64,000 bases of DNA from Magnolia sinica (Eukaryota; Streptophyta; Magnoliopsida; Magnoliales; Magnoliaceae). The position numbers and the translations under genes were made by a program. The stretch is taken from the NCBI RefSeq assembly GCF_029962835.1, contig NC_080588.1:64318001-64382000 (forward strand). The letters run 5' to 3'. Of the stretch, positions 33,471 through 44,708 are shown piece after piece (the first letter of the stretch is position 1; each line of letters opens with the position of its first letter). The notes under the pieces were generated by a model, which saw only the letters and a program-made list of their open reading frames with translations, had not been told where the DNA came from and searched no databases.

Positions 33471-34126
33471 TAGGCCCCGTTTGTTAAATCTGAAGTCTAA
33501 ATCCTAAACCTGAAATCTGAAGCCTGAATCTGAAATCTGAAGTCAAAAAACTTGTTTGGTAACTATGGCTGAAGCCTGAAAATTTAGTATTGAATTTGAA
33601 ACAATTTGTTTGTTAACAAACATCTGAAATGTTTGAAATATGTTATTTTAACACATTTGCCCCTATCGCTTGTTTGGAAATATTTTACATTATAAAGAAA
33701 TTATTTTTTATTAAATAAAAATAAAATTATTCTTTTTAATTCAAATAAAATTTGAAATACTTGATAAAAAATTAAAATGTCATTATTCACAAAAGTCAAG
33801 GTGTGCCTATATAGGTTTCCTCCGCAGGAACAGTGGAGAGAGTTCGCCAACCAATAAAAAATTCCTACTAGAATGAACTGAAAATACAAATATTAGCATG
33901 ATTCAAATCTTCAGTGGCCTCATGAATATTTCAACCGTAGACATTTAGTTATCATGTTTTCAGCCTACTTGAGCATTGGATATGTTTCATCTTTGGCCTC
34001 ATGTCCTAAAATGAACTCACAAAATGAATGGACGGTAAGAATTTCTCACAAGCATTAGATACAGTTCATCTTTGGCCCCACATGCGTTCCTAGCACATGA
34101 ACTTTTCGTGAAAGGCTTTAGCACGA
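33471..34126. repeat. AT-rich repeat with a GGCCCCGTTTG end plus foldback fragment
   Basis: At 33472 the sequence GGCCCCGTTTGTTAAA recalls the ends of hAT-type MITEs, followed by repeated CTGAA(A/G)(T/C)CTGAA words. From 33880 to 34110 fragments of the foldback core appear. Confidence 0.4.
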
Positions 34127-34667
34127 GGACGTGGATCAGATACTCAAAGGTTGAGTAGAAGTGACGTCACCAAGTTATGTGGGCCCACCATGATGTATGT
34201 TTTGGATCCACACTGTCCATCCATTTGGACAGATCATATTAGGGCATAATCCAAACAATGTGTCAGATCCAAAGCTCGAGTGGACCCCACCATAGAAAAC
34301 AATGGAGAGAGTACGCCCACCATTAAAAAATTCTAAGGGCCACGTAAGTTTTCGATCGACCTGATATTTGTGTTTTCCCTTCTTTCATGTCTGCTTTAAC
34401 ACATGAACAGGTTGGATCTCAAAAAACATCATGGTAGACATTTGGAAGGTTTCAACGGTGGGCACACGCTCACCACTCTTTTATGTGGTGGGGTCCAATC
34501 CAGCCTTGGATCTGCCTCATTCTTTGGATCATGTTCTAAAGTGATCTCTCAAAATGTATGGACGGTTTGGATACAATATACACATCATGGTGGGGCCCAC
34601 AGAACTTGGTGACATCACTTCAATAGGGAGTCTTGCCACTCAACCCGTCAGCATCCAATCTGCGTCC
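34127..34667. mobile_element. Foldback MITE, GTGACGTCAC end type
   Basis: Left end GGACGTGGATCAGATACTC and right end CAGCATCCAATCTGCGTCC, with sub-terminal AGTGACGTCACC on the left and GTGACATCACTTC on the right. No clear target duplication. Confidence 0.78.
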
Positions 34668-34677
34668 AGTCCAAGAC

Positions 34678-35202
34678 GGAAACGGATTGGCTACTCCACC
34701 AGCCACCGTGATCGGTGCTCTGTTAGCCCCTCCATGATGTATGTGTTTCATCCACTTCGTTCATCCATTTTTACAGATCATTCTAGTGCTTCAAACCAAA
34801 ACTTAGAAGGATATAAATCTCAGGTGGACCACACCATAGGAAAACAATAATAATTGGATATGCATCATTAAAATCCTCCTAAAGTCCACTGTACTGTTTA
34901 TTTGACATCCCATATTTTTATTAGGTCATACAGGCCCAGATGAAGGGAAGAAGCAAAGATCAACTTGATCCAAAATTTTTATGGTCCCCAAAAGGTTTTT
35001 AATGGTCAACACTATTCGACATTGTTTCCTGTAATGTGGCCCGCTTGAGATTTTGATATAACTAATATTTTTTCCCATAGAATGAAATGATCTGAAAGAA
35101 TAGATGGATGGCATGGATGAAACATATAAATCATGGTAGGGCCCACAGAGCACCGACCATCAGCCACTGGCCGGTGGCAGTGGGAGTAGCCAGTTCGTCC
35201 CC
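34678..35202. mobile_element. Foldback MITE, GGAAACGGATTGG end type
   Basis: Starts 10 bp after the previous copy; ends GGGAGTAGCCAGTTCGTCCCC. It closely resembles the copies at 17586 and 49789. Confidence 0.78.
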
Positions 35203-35215
35203 GCCATGTTAACGA

Positions 35216-35614
35216 GGACGCGGATTGCGTACTACCCCCGCCCGTCCCTGGCTTCGAACTGGAAGTTCTGTGGGTGGGCCCACTGTGATGTATTTGTACA
35301 TCCAAACCGTCAATCCCTTTTCTTAGATTATTTTAAGTAATCAGAATAAAAATGAGGCAGATCCAACGCTCAAGGGGACCACACCAAATAATAATCTTGG
35401 TGCATTAAAATGCACCAGTTGCATTAAATGCAAGAGTCGTCTATGATGTGGTCCATTTGATTGTTGGATCTGACTCATTTTTGTTTGGTTGCCTTAAAAT
35501 AATATGAAAAAAGGAATAGAGGGTTTGGATATATAGGTACATCACGGTGGGCCTGCCCACAGAACTGCCTGTTTGGAGCTAGGGACAAGCGGGGGTAGTA
35601 CACAATCCGCGTCC
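35216..35614. mobile_element. Short foldback MITE, GGACGCGGATTGCG end type
   Basis: 399 bp with ends GGACGCGGATTGCGTACTA and TAGTACACAATCCGCGTCC. Flanking words TGTTAACGA and TGTACTACGA are similar but need one gap. About 100 bp of the central core is missing compared with the copy at 19626. Confidence 0.78.
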
Positions 35615-35626
35615 TTTGTACTACGA

Positions 35627-36870
35627 ACTGTTCAAAGAGATCAAAGTTACATGGGCCACTGTGATGCTTTTTTACCATCCAACCTATTCATTATGTCATG
35701 TAGACGTGGATGAAGTGAAAACACAAATATCAACTTGATCTGAAACTTCTCCAACTCTGAGGAAGTTTTTAATGGTGGACGTTCAATCCCCACCTTATGG
35801 TCCAATTAATTATTGGACCTGCTTCTTTTATTGGATCACACCTTAAATTATCTGAAAAAGTTGATAAATGGTGTGGATCAAATACATAAATCATGGTGGG
35901 GCATAAAGAAGTTTCACAGGTTAAAGGTTAATTTTGTACCGTGCAAACAATTGAAAATAAAAAATTACCATAGGGACTTGAAAAGGGGTACTTTTGGAAG
36001 CAAAAAATTGTTGTTTAATGAAAAATCACGGAGCGCATTCCGCGTTCACCATTAAGCCAGACTCCTATCACGGAAAGAATTCAGTGAAAAACCACTTAGC
36101 GCTTTCCGTCTTCCGTGTTAATAATGCATTAACAAACACCACTAAACACGGAAATTTTTTCCCATTCCACGTTAAGTGCAAAAATTCAGCGTTAACAAAC
36201 ACAGCCTTAGTACTGAAACAGATTTTTCAAGTGGTGAACCAAAAACGTGCCCGCAGCAGCAGTAGCTTCTTCATCTGAATACACGGAAAAACCTTGAAAC
36301 TCTGGCAACGAGTTATGGTTGTTCGTCCTCATGCACTCAGAAGTTGTACACATGGTTTACCAGAATTCAAATTGAGACGTCTAATCATGACCCCACTTCA
36401 GATGGGATGTAAACCATACTTACGATCATGACTTATAATTAATTCGAAGTGGGGTGATGAGTACCATGATTTTGGACGCTTTAATTTCACTAACATGTAT
36501 GCCACGTGTACAAGTTATGGTTGCATGAGCATGAAGTATGCACCAAGACACACTCCAGAGTATCAATTAACCCTCCTTTATAAGTGTACCCTGACAGCAT
36601 TGGATGCTCCTGCATTTTTCGGGGTTCATATATGAACACTCATATGGAACACTCGCTTATACGGATTTGGGGTTTCAAGCCAATGGGCACCTACTGCACA
36701 TGTGTGGGGACGTTTGAAGCTTGCGTAGGATGGGTCCCATCACGCAGCCGTGTGCAAAGTTCAGATTAGTCCACTGATCGGATGGGACAACCTGGTGCAA
36801 GCATTAAGGATGCTGGGAAAAAAAAAAAAAATCCTTACTAATGGCCAGGTGCAAGCACAATTGGATGGTC
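35627..36870. other. Intergenic DNA with foldback fragment and small repeats
   Basis: 35640-35910 holds a right foldback part. 35920-36215 contains repeated CACGGA/CCGTGTTAA words ending GCGTTAACAAACACAGCC, like a decayed hAT-type MITE. From 36280 to 36870 nothing is recognised apart from an A-tract at 36817-36830. No gene seen. Confidence 0.45.
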
Positions 36871-36891
36871 TAATATATATATATATATATA
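36871..36891. repeat. (TA)n tract at the left end of the composite element
   Basis: About ten TA units directly before GGGAAAAGGTACTA. Confidence 0.9.
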
Positions 36892-37089
36892 GGGAAAAGG
36901 TACTATTAATTCGACCGTATGTTACCTTTCATACAGTCAAGAGCTGGCAAAACACAAGCAGTCGGATGTTGAAAATTTTAACACAATAGTAAGATTTTAG
37001 AGGATAAGTGGAGAAACAAAATTGATGAAACCGATTATTAAACTGACTCGGAGTATTTCTTGCAAAAGCCTTTAGCATGAAGTAGTGCA

Positions 37090-37566
37090 CTAGAATCCTG
37101 GGTGGGGCATACCATAGGATTTTTTGAGAAATCCACCCCATCCATCCGTTTTTCCATATCATTTAAGGGGTTGAGCCTAAAATTGAACCAAATCCAAGTC
37201 TCAAGTTGATCGTATCACAGGAAACAGTGGGAATAATGATTTCAACCATTGAAATCATGTTAGGCCCCACATTGATGTTTATTTGTCATCCAATCTATTC
37301 ATAAGATCATAGACAAAAAACAAATATAAGCTTGATCCAAAACTTCCGTGGCCCCCAAGAATTTTTTTAACAGTAGATGTTCAATTCTACTGTTTCATGT
37401 GGTGTGGTCCATTTGAACATTTTATATGATTAATTTTTGGGCTCAAGCCTTAAAATCATATGGTAAAATGGATGGACGGAGTGGATCAGATACATAAATC
37501 ATGGTGGACCTCACAGTGTCTACTAAGTATGCTAAGGGTAGTGAGTTACTTCGCAATCTGCTTCCG
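37090..37566. repeat. Foldback core inside the composite element
   Basis: From GGGGCATACCATAGG to CGCAATCTGCTTCCGTC. The left side blends into the composite TIR; the right end is of the GGAAGCAGATTGCG type. Confidence 0.65.
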
Positions 37567-37574
37567 TCAAATGG

Positions 37575-38131
37575 GGGCGCGGATTAGATAATGACACGTT
37601 GAGTAGTGAGACTCACTACTGAAGTTACGTCACCAAGTTACGTGGGTCCCATTATAATGTGTGTTTTGTATCCACTCCTTCCATCCACTTGGAGAGATCA
37701 TTTTAAGGCAATATCCAAAGAACGAGTTAAATCCAAAGCTCCAGTGGACCCCAGCACAGAAAACAGTGGGATAGTGACGCCCACCATTAAAAACTTCTAA
37801 ATGCCACAAAAGTTTTAGATCAAGCTAATATTTGTGTTTTCCCTTTTTTGATGTCTTTTTTAACTTTTGAACAGGTTGGATTTCAAATAAACATTATGGG
37901 GGCCTTAGGATAGTTTTAATTGTGGGAATCACTTTCCCTACTATTTTCTGTGGTGAGGTCTACTACAGATTTTTATCTACCTCATTCTTTGGCTCATGCC
38001 CTAAAATGATATCTCAAAATGGATGGACGGTGTGGATACAACACATACATCATAATTGGGCCTACAAAACTTAGTGACGTCACTTTAGTAGAGGAATCGC
38101 TACTCAACCTTTCAGTATCTAACCCGCGTCC
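37575..38131. mobile_element. Foldback MITE, GTGACGTCAC end type, nested
   Basis: Left end GGGCGCGGATTAGATAATG, right end CAGTATCTAACCCGCGTCC. The flanks GTCAAATGG and GTCAAACAA agree at 6 of 9 positions, a possible aged target duplication. Confidence 0.78.
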
Positions 38132-38149
38132 GTCAAACAATCCCGTTCC

Positions 38150-39181
38150 AGAAACGGATTGGCTACTCCTTGCCACCGGAAGCAGATTGCGTAGTGAGTG
38201 CGGATTGCGTGCTTAGCGTACTGAGTAAACTCTGTAGGGTCCACTGTGATTTATTTATTATATCCACTCTGTCCATTCATTTTACCAAATAATTTCAAGG
38301 GTATAGCCTAAAAATAAAATATATAAAATGTTTAAATGGACCACACAACAGGAAATAGTTGAATTGAACGTCTACAGTTGAAATTTCTTGGGGGCCACAA
38401 AAGTTTTGGATCAAGCTTATATTTGTTTTTCCCATTCATCTATGTCTGTATAATCTTATGAACAGGTTGGATGAAAATTAAACATCATTGTGGGGCCTAG
38501 CAAGGTTTCAATGGTGGAAATCATTATCTCCGCTGCTTCCTGTGATATGGTCCACTTGATCTTTGGATATGCTTCAATTTTGGTCTCAACCCATAAAATT
38601 AGATGAAAAAATGAATGGACAGTGTGGATAGATCACATACATTCAAGGTGGGCCCAAGTAACTTAGTTCGCAATCTGATTTGGCGGGTGGTTAGTGCTCT
38701 GTGGGCCCCACAATGATGTATGTATTTCATTCATGCCGTCCATCTATTTTTCTAGATCATTTTCGGGTATGAGATAAAAAATAAGGTATATCCCATTCTC
38801 AAGTGAACCATATTACAGGAAACAGTGTTGATTGAACGTCGACCATTAAAAACTTTTTGGGATCCAAAATAGTTTTGGATCAAGATGATATTTGTTTTTT
38901 CACTTCATCTATGTCTGTATGACCTAATCAACAGATTGGATGTCAAATAAACAGTATAGTGGGCCTTAGGAGGATTTTAATGGTGGACATACAATCACTA
39001 TTGTTTTCCTATGGTGCGGTCCACCTGAGATTTATATCCCTTTCATTTTTAGGATAAAGCCATAACATGATATGCAAAAATGAATAAACGACATAAATGA
39101 AACACATACATCATGGTGGGGCCCATAGAGTACCGACCATCACCACCTGGCTAGTGGCAGGGGAATAGTCAATTCGTTTCC
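38150..39181. mobile_element. Foldback MITE interrupted by another MITE
   Basis: The left end (38150-38177, GAAACGGATTGGCTACTCC) and the remainder (38681-39181, ending CAATTCGTTTCC) belong to one element, split by the copy at 38178. The flanks TCCCGTTCC (38141-38149) and GCCCGTTCC (39182-39190) match at 8 of 9, confirming that the two parts were one insertion. Confidence 0.82.
38178..38680. mobile_element. Foldback MITE nested within another
   Basis: Left end GGAAGCAGATTGCGTAGTG, right end TTCGCAATCTGATTT. It lies inside the element 38150-39181. Its own target duplication is not readable. Confidence 0.72.
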
Positions 39182-39210
39182 GCCCGTTCCACACTGACGC
39201 AAAAGAAATA

Positions 39211-39640
39211 GGACAGGGATTGCGTCCTACCCGGTAATCTGTTGGGCAGGGCTCTGTGGGGCCCAACGTGATGTAATTGTTTTATACACGTCGTTCATTG
39301 CTTTTCTCATATTATTTTAAGTTATGATCCTAAAAATGAAGCAAGTCCACAGCTCCAATGGACCACACCAAATGAAGCTGCAGTGATAATGACACCCACC
39401 GTTGAAACCTTTTTAAGGGCCACCGTAATGTTTTTTTACCATCCATCCTATTCAAAAGGTCATGTAGACGTGGATGAAGTGAAAACACAAATATCAGATT
39501 GATCTGAAAATTCCTCATCTCATAAGAAGTTTTTAATGGTGGATGTTCAATCCCCAACTTGTGGTCCACTTGATCCTTGGACAGACTCATTTTTTGGATC
39601 ATAACTTAAAATGATATGAGAAAAACGGATGGACGGGGTG
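39211..39640. repeat. Foldback repeat, GGACAGGGATTGCGTCC end type, right end lost
   Basis: Starts GGACAGGGATTGCGTCCTACCC; its right core merges into the right arm of the composite element near 39640. Confidence 0.68.
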
Positions 39641-39903
39641 AATTTCTGAAAAAAAACCCCACTATAAGCCCTATCTAGGTTTCTAGGGCAGGACCTTCAT
39701 GCGGAGGCTTTTCGTAAGAAATATAAGTGAGGGAGAGAGCCAGTTTCACCCGTTTTGTTTCTCCACTCACCTATAAAATCTCACTTTTCTCCCTATAAAA
39801 TCTCACTGTTCCTTTGAAACTTTCACCATCCAACTGCTAGCATAGTGTTAGCTCTCGACTGTATGGAAGGTAACAGACGATCGAGCGTATAGTACCTTTT
39901 CCC

Positions 39904-39924
39904 ATATATATATATATATATACA
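39904..39924. repeat. (TA)n tract at the right end of the composite element
   Basis: About nine TA units directly after CCTTTTCCC. Confidence 0.85.
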
Positions 39925-39939
39925 TATAATTTATGGAGG

Positions 39940-40300
39940 AATGTAATATTCGCACCAATTGTCGTGACTTCTCGTGAGAACTTTTTTAGAACTCATTTTT
40001 AGTAATATAAGTCCAAAATCTGAACCCTTCACCTGACAAAGCACCCCATGAAACATTTAGATCCCAACTTTTACCCTTATCCAAAACTCTAATAGGCCAT
40101 GGCAAAAGGAAATAATTCTTTTCCTCTTTTGGTCTACCTCTATCTTTCATCATTGCCCACCAAAGTTTTGGATCAAGGTAAAACTTAGGTTCTAAGAGTT
40201 TCATGGAGTGTTGTATCAGGTAGACGGTTCAGATTTTGACCTCATATCACCGAGAATGAGTTTTTAAAAAGTTTTTAGGAGAACACTGAACACATGATAA
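39940..40300. repeat. Second foldback family, copy 1
   Basis: Left arm GAGAACTTTTTTAGAACTCA... (39977) and its inverted counterpart TTTTTAAAAAGTTTTTAGGAGAAC (40260-40285); the matching inner words are CATGAAAC and GTTTCATG. The core differs from the main foldback family. Confidence 0.65.
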
Positions 40301-40344
40301 ATGATGAGCAGCGCAGCATTCCTATATACACAGATACATTCACT

Positions 40345-40640
40345 TGCGCAACGGTTCCTGTGAGAACTTTTTTAGAACTCATTTTCATGATATGAGTACA
40401 AAATTTAAACCGTTCATATGACGCAATACCTCACGAATCATGAAACCTTTAAGGACTAACTTTCACCTGATCCAAAACTATGATGGGCATGGCAAAAAAA
40501 ATATATTTTTCTCCTTTGATTTCTCCTCTTTCTTTGCTATGGCCCACCGGAGTGTTTTTAATCAAAGTCATGTGAAAGTGAAAGTTTGGGCCCTTGGCAT
40601 TTCATGGGATACCACATCACATGGATCATTCAATTTTTAT
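40345..40640. repeat. Second foldback family, copy 2
   Basis: Repeats the left arm of the copy at 39940 (GAGAACTTTTTTAGAACTCA at 40363) and has a partial right arm (GGCATTTCATGGGATACCAC). A remnant with CGAGAACTTGTTAGAAC is at 51843. Confidence 0.6.
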
Positions 40641-40676
40641 GTCCAAGACACGCATGCAAAGGTGCGCAGGTGAGTG

Positions 40677-40679
<3 letters not shown>

Positions 40680-40713
<34 letters not shown>
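40680..40713. repeat. (CT)n microsatellite
   Basis: About seventeen CT units. Confidence 0.95.
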
Positions 40714-40715
<2 letters not shown>

Positions 40716-40732
40716 GTGTGTGTATCATGCAC

Positions 40733-40885
40733 TTCTTTTTTTTGCAAAGCTCAATATTACACACTCCACAGTGTGTCCACACTCTACTGTTAGCCACCCC
40801 CATTAGCGAATTGATATCGAGACCTTAGTATTGAAACTTCTTGCACCTAATCATCTTCGCAGAGGAGCCAACTGTAACTATGGCT
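40733..40885 (-). mobile_element. SINE-like repeat, type 2, copy 1
   Basis: Minus-strand reading resembles the copy at 54278: B-box-like GGTCTCGATATCAATTCG and the phrase GGGGTGGCTAACAGTAGAG, with a T-tract (tail A's) at 40734-40743. The A-box is diverged. Confidence 0.55.
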
Positions 40886-40948
40886 TCGATGTATTACATT
40901 GGTAAGCATTTTATTATTATTATTTATTTATTTTTAACACACGCACAC

Positions 40949-41651
40949 TGATGTAGAGCGGGTCGCGGACAGTTACATGGCCAAGATGGATCAGAAAAGG
41001 CCTGGTCGACGATAGAAGTGATCCAGACTATCGAACCTTAAATCGGGCGTATCTTGCAATCCGGAATGAGTTATCTGACATAAAATATATGATTTTGGGG
41101 TAGAACGAGCTACTGAAGCCAACCAACCCCGCTACACTGGGTTACGCAGCCCGGAATTGTGAAAAACCCCTGAATCGACGGTCATTTCCTTGTTTTAATT
41201 TCATTTTTACTATAAATAGTAAGTTTTAGTTTGATTATAACTCTTCATCAGTCGGGCTTTAAGAGTTGCGCCCAACGTGAAAAGAGCTTAGAATAATTAG
41301 GAGAACGGTTTGGTGAAGCCAAATAGGACACTTACTATTTTTGGCCGAAAACCTTGCGCACTAGTAGACATCACGACTGTCTATAAATAGTAAGTTTACT
41401 ATTTATAGTAAGTCATGGATTCTAGGAGTTTGAGTTGTAGCTTAATTCTGATTTCTTTTCCATTGCTTGGTACCCCTATTTAAAGGGTTGTGAACTCGTT
41501 TTTATGCAGGAATTAATCAATTTTGAATTTATTAGAATTTATTTCTATTTTCTGCTTTCTTTCCTCGTGGATTCGAGAAATCTCTGTGAGGAGTCCAGAG
41601 AAGCTCCGTAGATTCGGAGTAGTTATCCTCATCACGTTCATCCCTGCGTCA
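40949..41651 (+). mobile_element. Solo LTR-like insertion in a SINE
   Basis: 703 bp from TGATGTAGAGCGGGTCGCG to CATCCCTGCGTCA. CACAC is on both sides (40944-40948 and 41652-41656), although the target is itself CA-rich. It contains TATA-like CCTATTTAAAGGG (41475) and a perfect short palindrome at 41381-41408. The lineage is not determined. Confidence 0.65.
41381..41408. repeat. Perfect 13-bp-arm palindrome
   Basis: CTATAAATAGTAA, two bases, then TTACTATTTATAG, within the solo LTR. Confidence 0.9.
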
Positions 41652-41765
41652 CACACACACTCAAGCCATAGTAGAATTTCACCACCTATGGGTACTCGAA
41701 CCCTTAACCAGGTGTTGAAACTCATTAGGGTCTACCACCGGAGTAAGATTCAGGACCCAAATTAT

Positions 41766-42153
41766 TACATTGGCAGACATGTAAATCATATAAAGGTGCA
41801 TTTGTATAAACCATTCTTTGTTCTCACATGCATGGGTTTACAGGGAGTTGCATATCTCATTTAACGATGATGTGCCACTAATAAAAAAGTATCATGTGTA
41901 TGTATCATACATGAAATATAATAGTAGAAACGAGATATATAAAAACATTATTCCGTTGGGAAAATCTTTACACAGGCTCCACTTTTTTATTGATGGCATG
42001 CCATTGTTGGACCAGGTGCGTACAGTGCCCTGTTATGCATAATCCATGTCCACAGTCATGCAATTATTCTTTATCATTAATAAATTTCATGTGACATGTT
42101 CCCACCTATAAATATTTTTATAATTAATAAATTTCGAAATAATGATTTTGTGC
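41766..42153. other. Intergenic DNA, nothing recognised
   Basis: AT-rich; short open frames only. Confidence 0.45.
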
Positions 42154-42790
42154 TAGAGCTGTACACGAGTTGAGTTTGCTTGCTCGACTTGCCTCAACTC
42201 AAAATTGAATTCAGACGGAATCGAGCTGGTTTTTGGAGTTCGGAAAAATTTTGAGCTGACTTTGAGCTTGCCCGGGCTTGACTTGACTTGGCTTGAACCC
42301 CAACTCAAATAAAATCATCTCAGTGAGTCGGTCATTTTGCTCTTGATGCTGATCGCCGAGTGTTTGAAAAAATTACTTAACAAAGTGTTGTTTCTTGGAA
42401 TGTCCTCATATCAGGGCATTCTCCAATGGAAAATTAAATAAACAAATTATTACAAAAAAAAAAAAAAAAAAAAAACACATTTACATTATATGAATGCTAT
42501 CATATTTTAATCTTGATACTACTTACTATTATTTGATAAAATACATATAAAGTGTGTTACTATTTTGCATTTAAAGTGTGGAATATTAAAGATGCAATCC
42601 ATGTATTTAGGAAAATATTACACAAGCTCAAAATAGGCTCAAGCCAGCATGAGCTGCTTATCAAATTGAGCCAAGCTAATCAGTCGAGCTTGAGAATCGA
42701 GCAGAGCCGGGCTGAGCCGACTTCAAGCTGGGGTTAGTTATTGGCCAAGGTGAGCCAAACTATGCCAAGCTCGACTTGTGTGCAACTCTT
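42154..42790. repeat. GAGC/GCTC-rich degenerate TIR-like repeat
   Basis: Left end AGAGCTGTACACGAGT; right end CGACTTGTGTGCAACTCT, its approximate inverted complement. It has an AT-rich centre with a poly-A run (42454-42474). Related to 11484-12045. Confidence 0.55.
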
Positions 42791-42794
42791 CCTA

Positions 42795-43690
42795 GGGCTA
42801 TGCTACTCGGCTTGAAATTCATGCCTGCGACTGAAAACCCAATGGGCAAGTCAGCGCCCATTACGATCGGGGTGGAAATGGGCTGGGCTGGGGCATGCCC
42901 TAGCCCATCCCTACTCCCTGGCCCTAATCTGGCTAAAAAGGCTTGTGTCTTGGCCCAGGCCTACAAGACTGGGCCAAGCCAGTGTCAGCCCTATAAAGAG
43001 TGGCATCATCAAGGTTTTATAATAGTCTAAATCTACGATTTTTTATTTTTATTTTTTAATTTTTAAATCTCAATTCACCACTAGTCCCATCATATGTTTT
43101 GGCTTATAGAATCCTGACTCTATCCAAAAACTCCCTTAAAACTACATACCTAGGAGAGTTGAATGGGACCCATACTAGTGTTTTCATATTGACCATCTTT
43201 TTGTATAACAGTGACCCACTTGATTATTAGACCAGGCCATTCATCATCAGCTCTACGCCCGCCCTGGACACTGACCTAGATTTCAAGCCCAAGAACAGGC
43301 CTGGGCCAAGTTCAGTGGCACAAGCTCTGGGCCGCCAAGACCGGGCCATTGCCAACCCTATCTCTATGTTAAGTTCAAATGAAACTAGGTCCGTGGGCTA
43401 GGTTTTGATGGTCCAAATTCTAATCGGGCCTACAAGTCAGGCTTGCTCTGTTCCATTTATTAACTGGGCCATCAATTTCAGGTCGAAACCCACCAATAAA
43501 GCGACAAACCAGCCTTTAAATGGCATGGTCTTTGCTTGAATAGAAAATTTCAAAAGACCCAGACCCGTACCGGGCCCAACCCAATGGGCTGACCCAGACC
43601 ATTTCCGGCCAGCACAGGATAGCCTGTTCCGCGCACACATGCAAGGTGGCAGAAGTGTATGGTATCAGGGCCACACAGGTGATGTTGGCC
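42795..43690. repeat. GGGCC/GGCCC-rich low-complexity repeat region
   Basis: Many GGGCTGGGC, TTGGCCCAGG and GGGCCAAGCC words on both sides of a less biased centre. No gene; the 43437-43640 frame is part of it. Confidence 0.5.
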
Positions 43691-44035
43691 ACCATAAATA
43701 AGGGGACCTAGCTAGAGGATGACAATCCTGTCAGGGGCTTTGTGGGGCCCATCGTGATGTATATGTTTTATCTACGCTGTCCATCCATTTTGAAAGATCA
43801 TTTTAGGGCATGAGTCCAAAAAGGAGGTAGATTGGACGCTCAAGTGGACCACACCATAGGAAGAAGTGGGGATTGAAAGCCTACTGTTGAAAACTTCTTG
43901 TGGGCCACAGAAGTTCTGAATCAAGCTGATATTTATGTTTTCCCTTCATACATGTCTTTGTGACCTTATGAACAGGTTGGATGAAAAATAACAATCATGG
44001 TGGGCCTAGGACGTCTTCAACGGTTGTCGTTGGGC
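43690..44035. repeat. Foldback repeat, truncated
   Basis: Starts near TAGAGGATGACAATCCTGTCAGG (same type as 17024) and runs through the left arm and loop to GGCCTAGGACGTCTTCAACGG, where GGGCC-rich sequence replaces the right arm. Confidence 0.68.
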
Positions 44036-44708
44036 CGGGTCTGGGGTTGGCTTCTGCCCAGGCTAGGCTTGACAAGCTGGGACTATTCAAAAACTTATAT
44101 TTATTATAATTATTTTATTATATATGGTAGTGTTGAGGACTACAGAAGATAGATAAACACACGCCAGGCCCAGCTGAAAAAGGCTCAAGAACCAAAGTCT
44201 CTTTAGCAGCTCTATTCTTTTCACCCTCTATTTGCGAGCGTCTGATTGAAGGATGACGTTCGACCCATTTCAGTGAATTTTGGGGAATGCTTCATCATAA
44301 GATGGATGTTTTGGATTATTAATCCATGGGCCCCACTTGTATGGGTGACATGTAAGAATTGTGTTGTCGGCAGAGATTCTTATCTTTTCATTTCTTTTTG
44401 TGGTTAGAATGGATTGGCCAAACAAGCACCACATGAATGTGTGTGTACGATTACGGATGATTCTTTGACCAAGTTGCATAAAATAATCCATATTTGCATG
44501 GCATTGTCCCCTCCTGAAATTTGATTGACTCCAACCTTTTTAGTCCACTTCCATTCACTCCTACACCTACTTGTATTAGAATAAAAGGGTCATTTATTGG
44601 TTTTTACGTAGCTTGACTTGAGCAGACATTGGAAAGATTTTGACCCATTAAATATTTCAAATCAAATGAACTCGATGATTGGTCTAAGCCATACATCATT
44701 TCAATAGG
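44036..44708. other. Intergenic DNA, no gene seen
   Basis: GGGCC-rich remnant to 44080, then AT-rich sequence without recognised features. Confidence 0.45.

Larger units (their letters stand above)
36892..39903. mobile_element. 3-kb composite TIR element bounded by (TA)n tracts
   Basis: The ends are inverted copies: GGGAAAAGGTACTAT at 36892 and ATAGTACCTTTTCCC ending at 39903. The inverted similarity continues inward for about 200 bp (ACATACAGTC.AGAGCT, GTGGAGAAACAAA, ATTTCTT.C.AAAGCC). Both ends abut TA microsatellites, as in elements that insert into (TA)n. The interior is filled with foldback MITE copies, including at least two later insertions. No transposase coding frame is present. Confidence 0.75.
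40905..41765 (-). mobile_element. SINE-like repeat, copy 2, split by a solo LTR
   Basis: The tail part (40905-40948, TTATTATTATTATTTATTT then CACACGCACAC) and body plus head (41652-41765, with GGGTACTCGAACCC and TACCACCGGAG) match the copy at 31825-31972 when the LTR at 40949 is removed. Confidence 0.65.
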
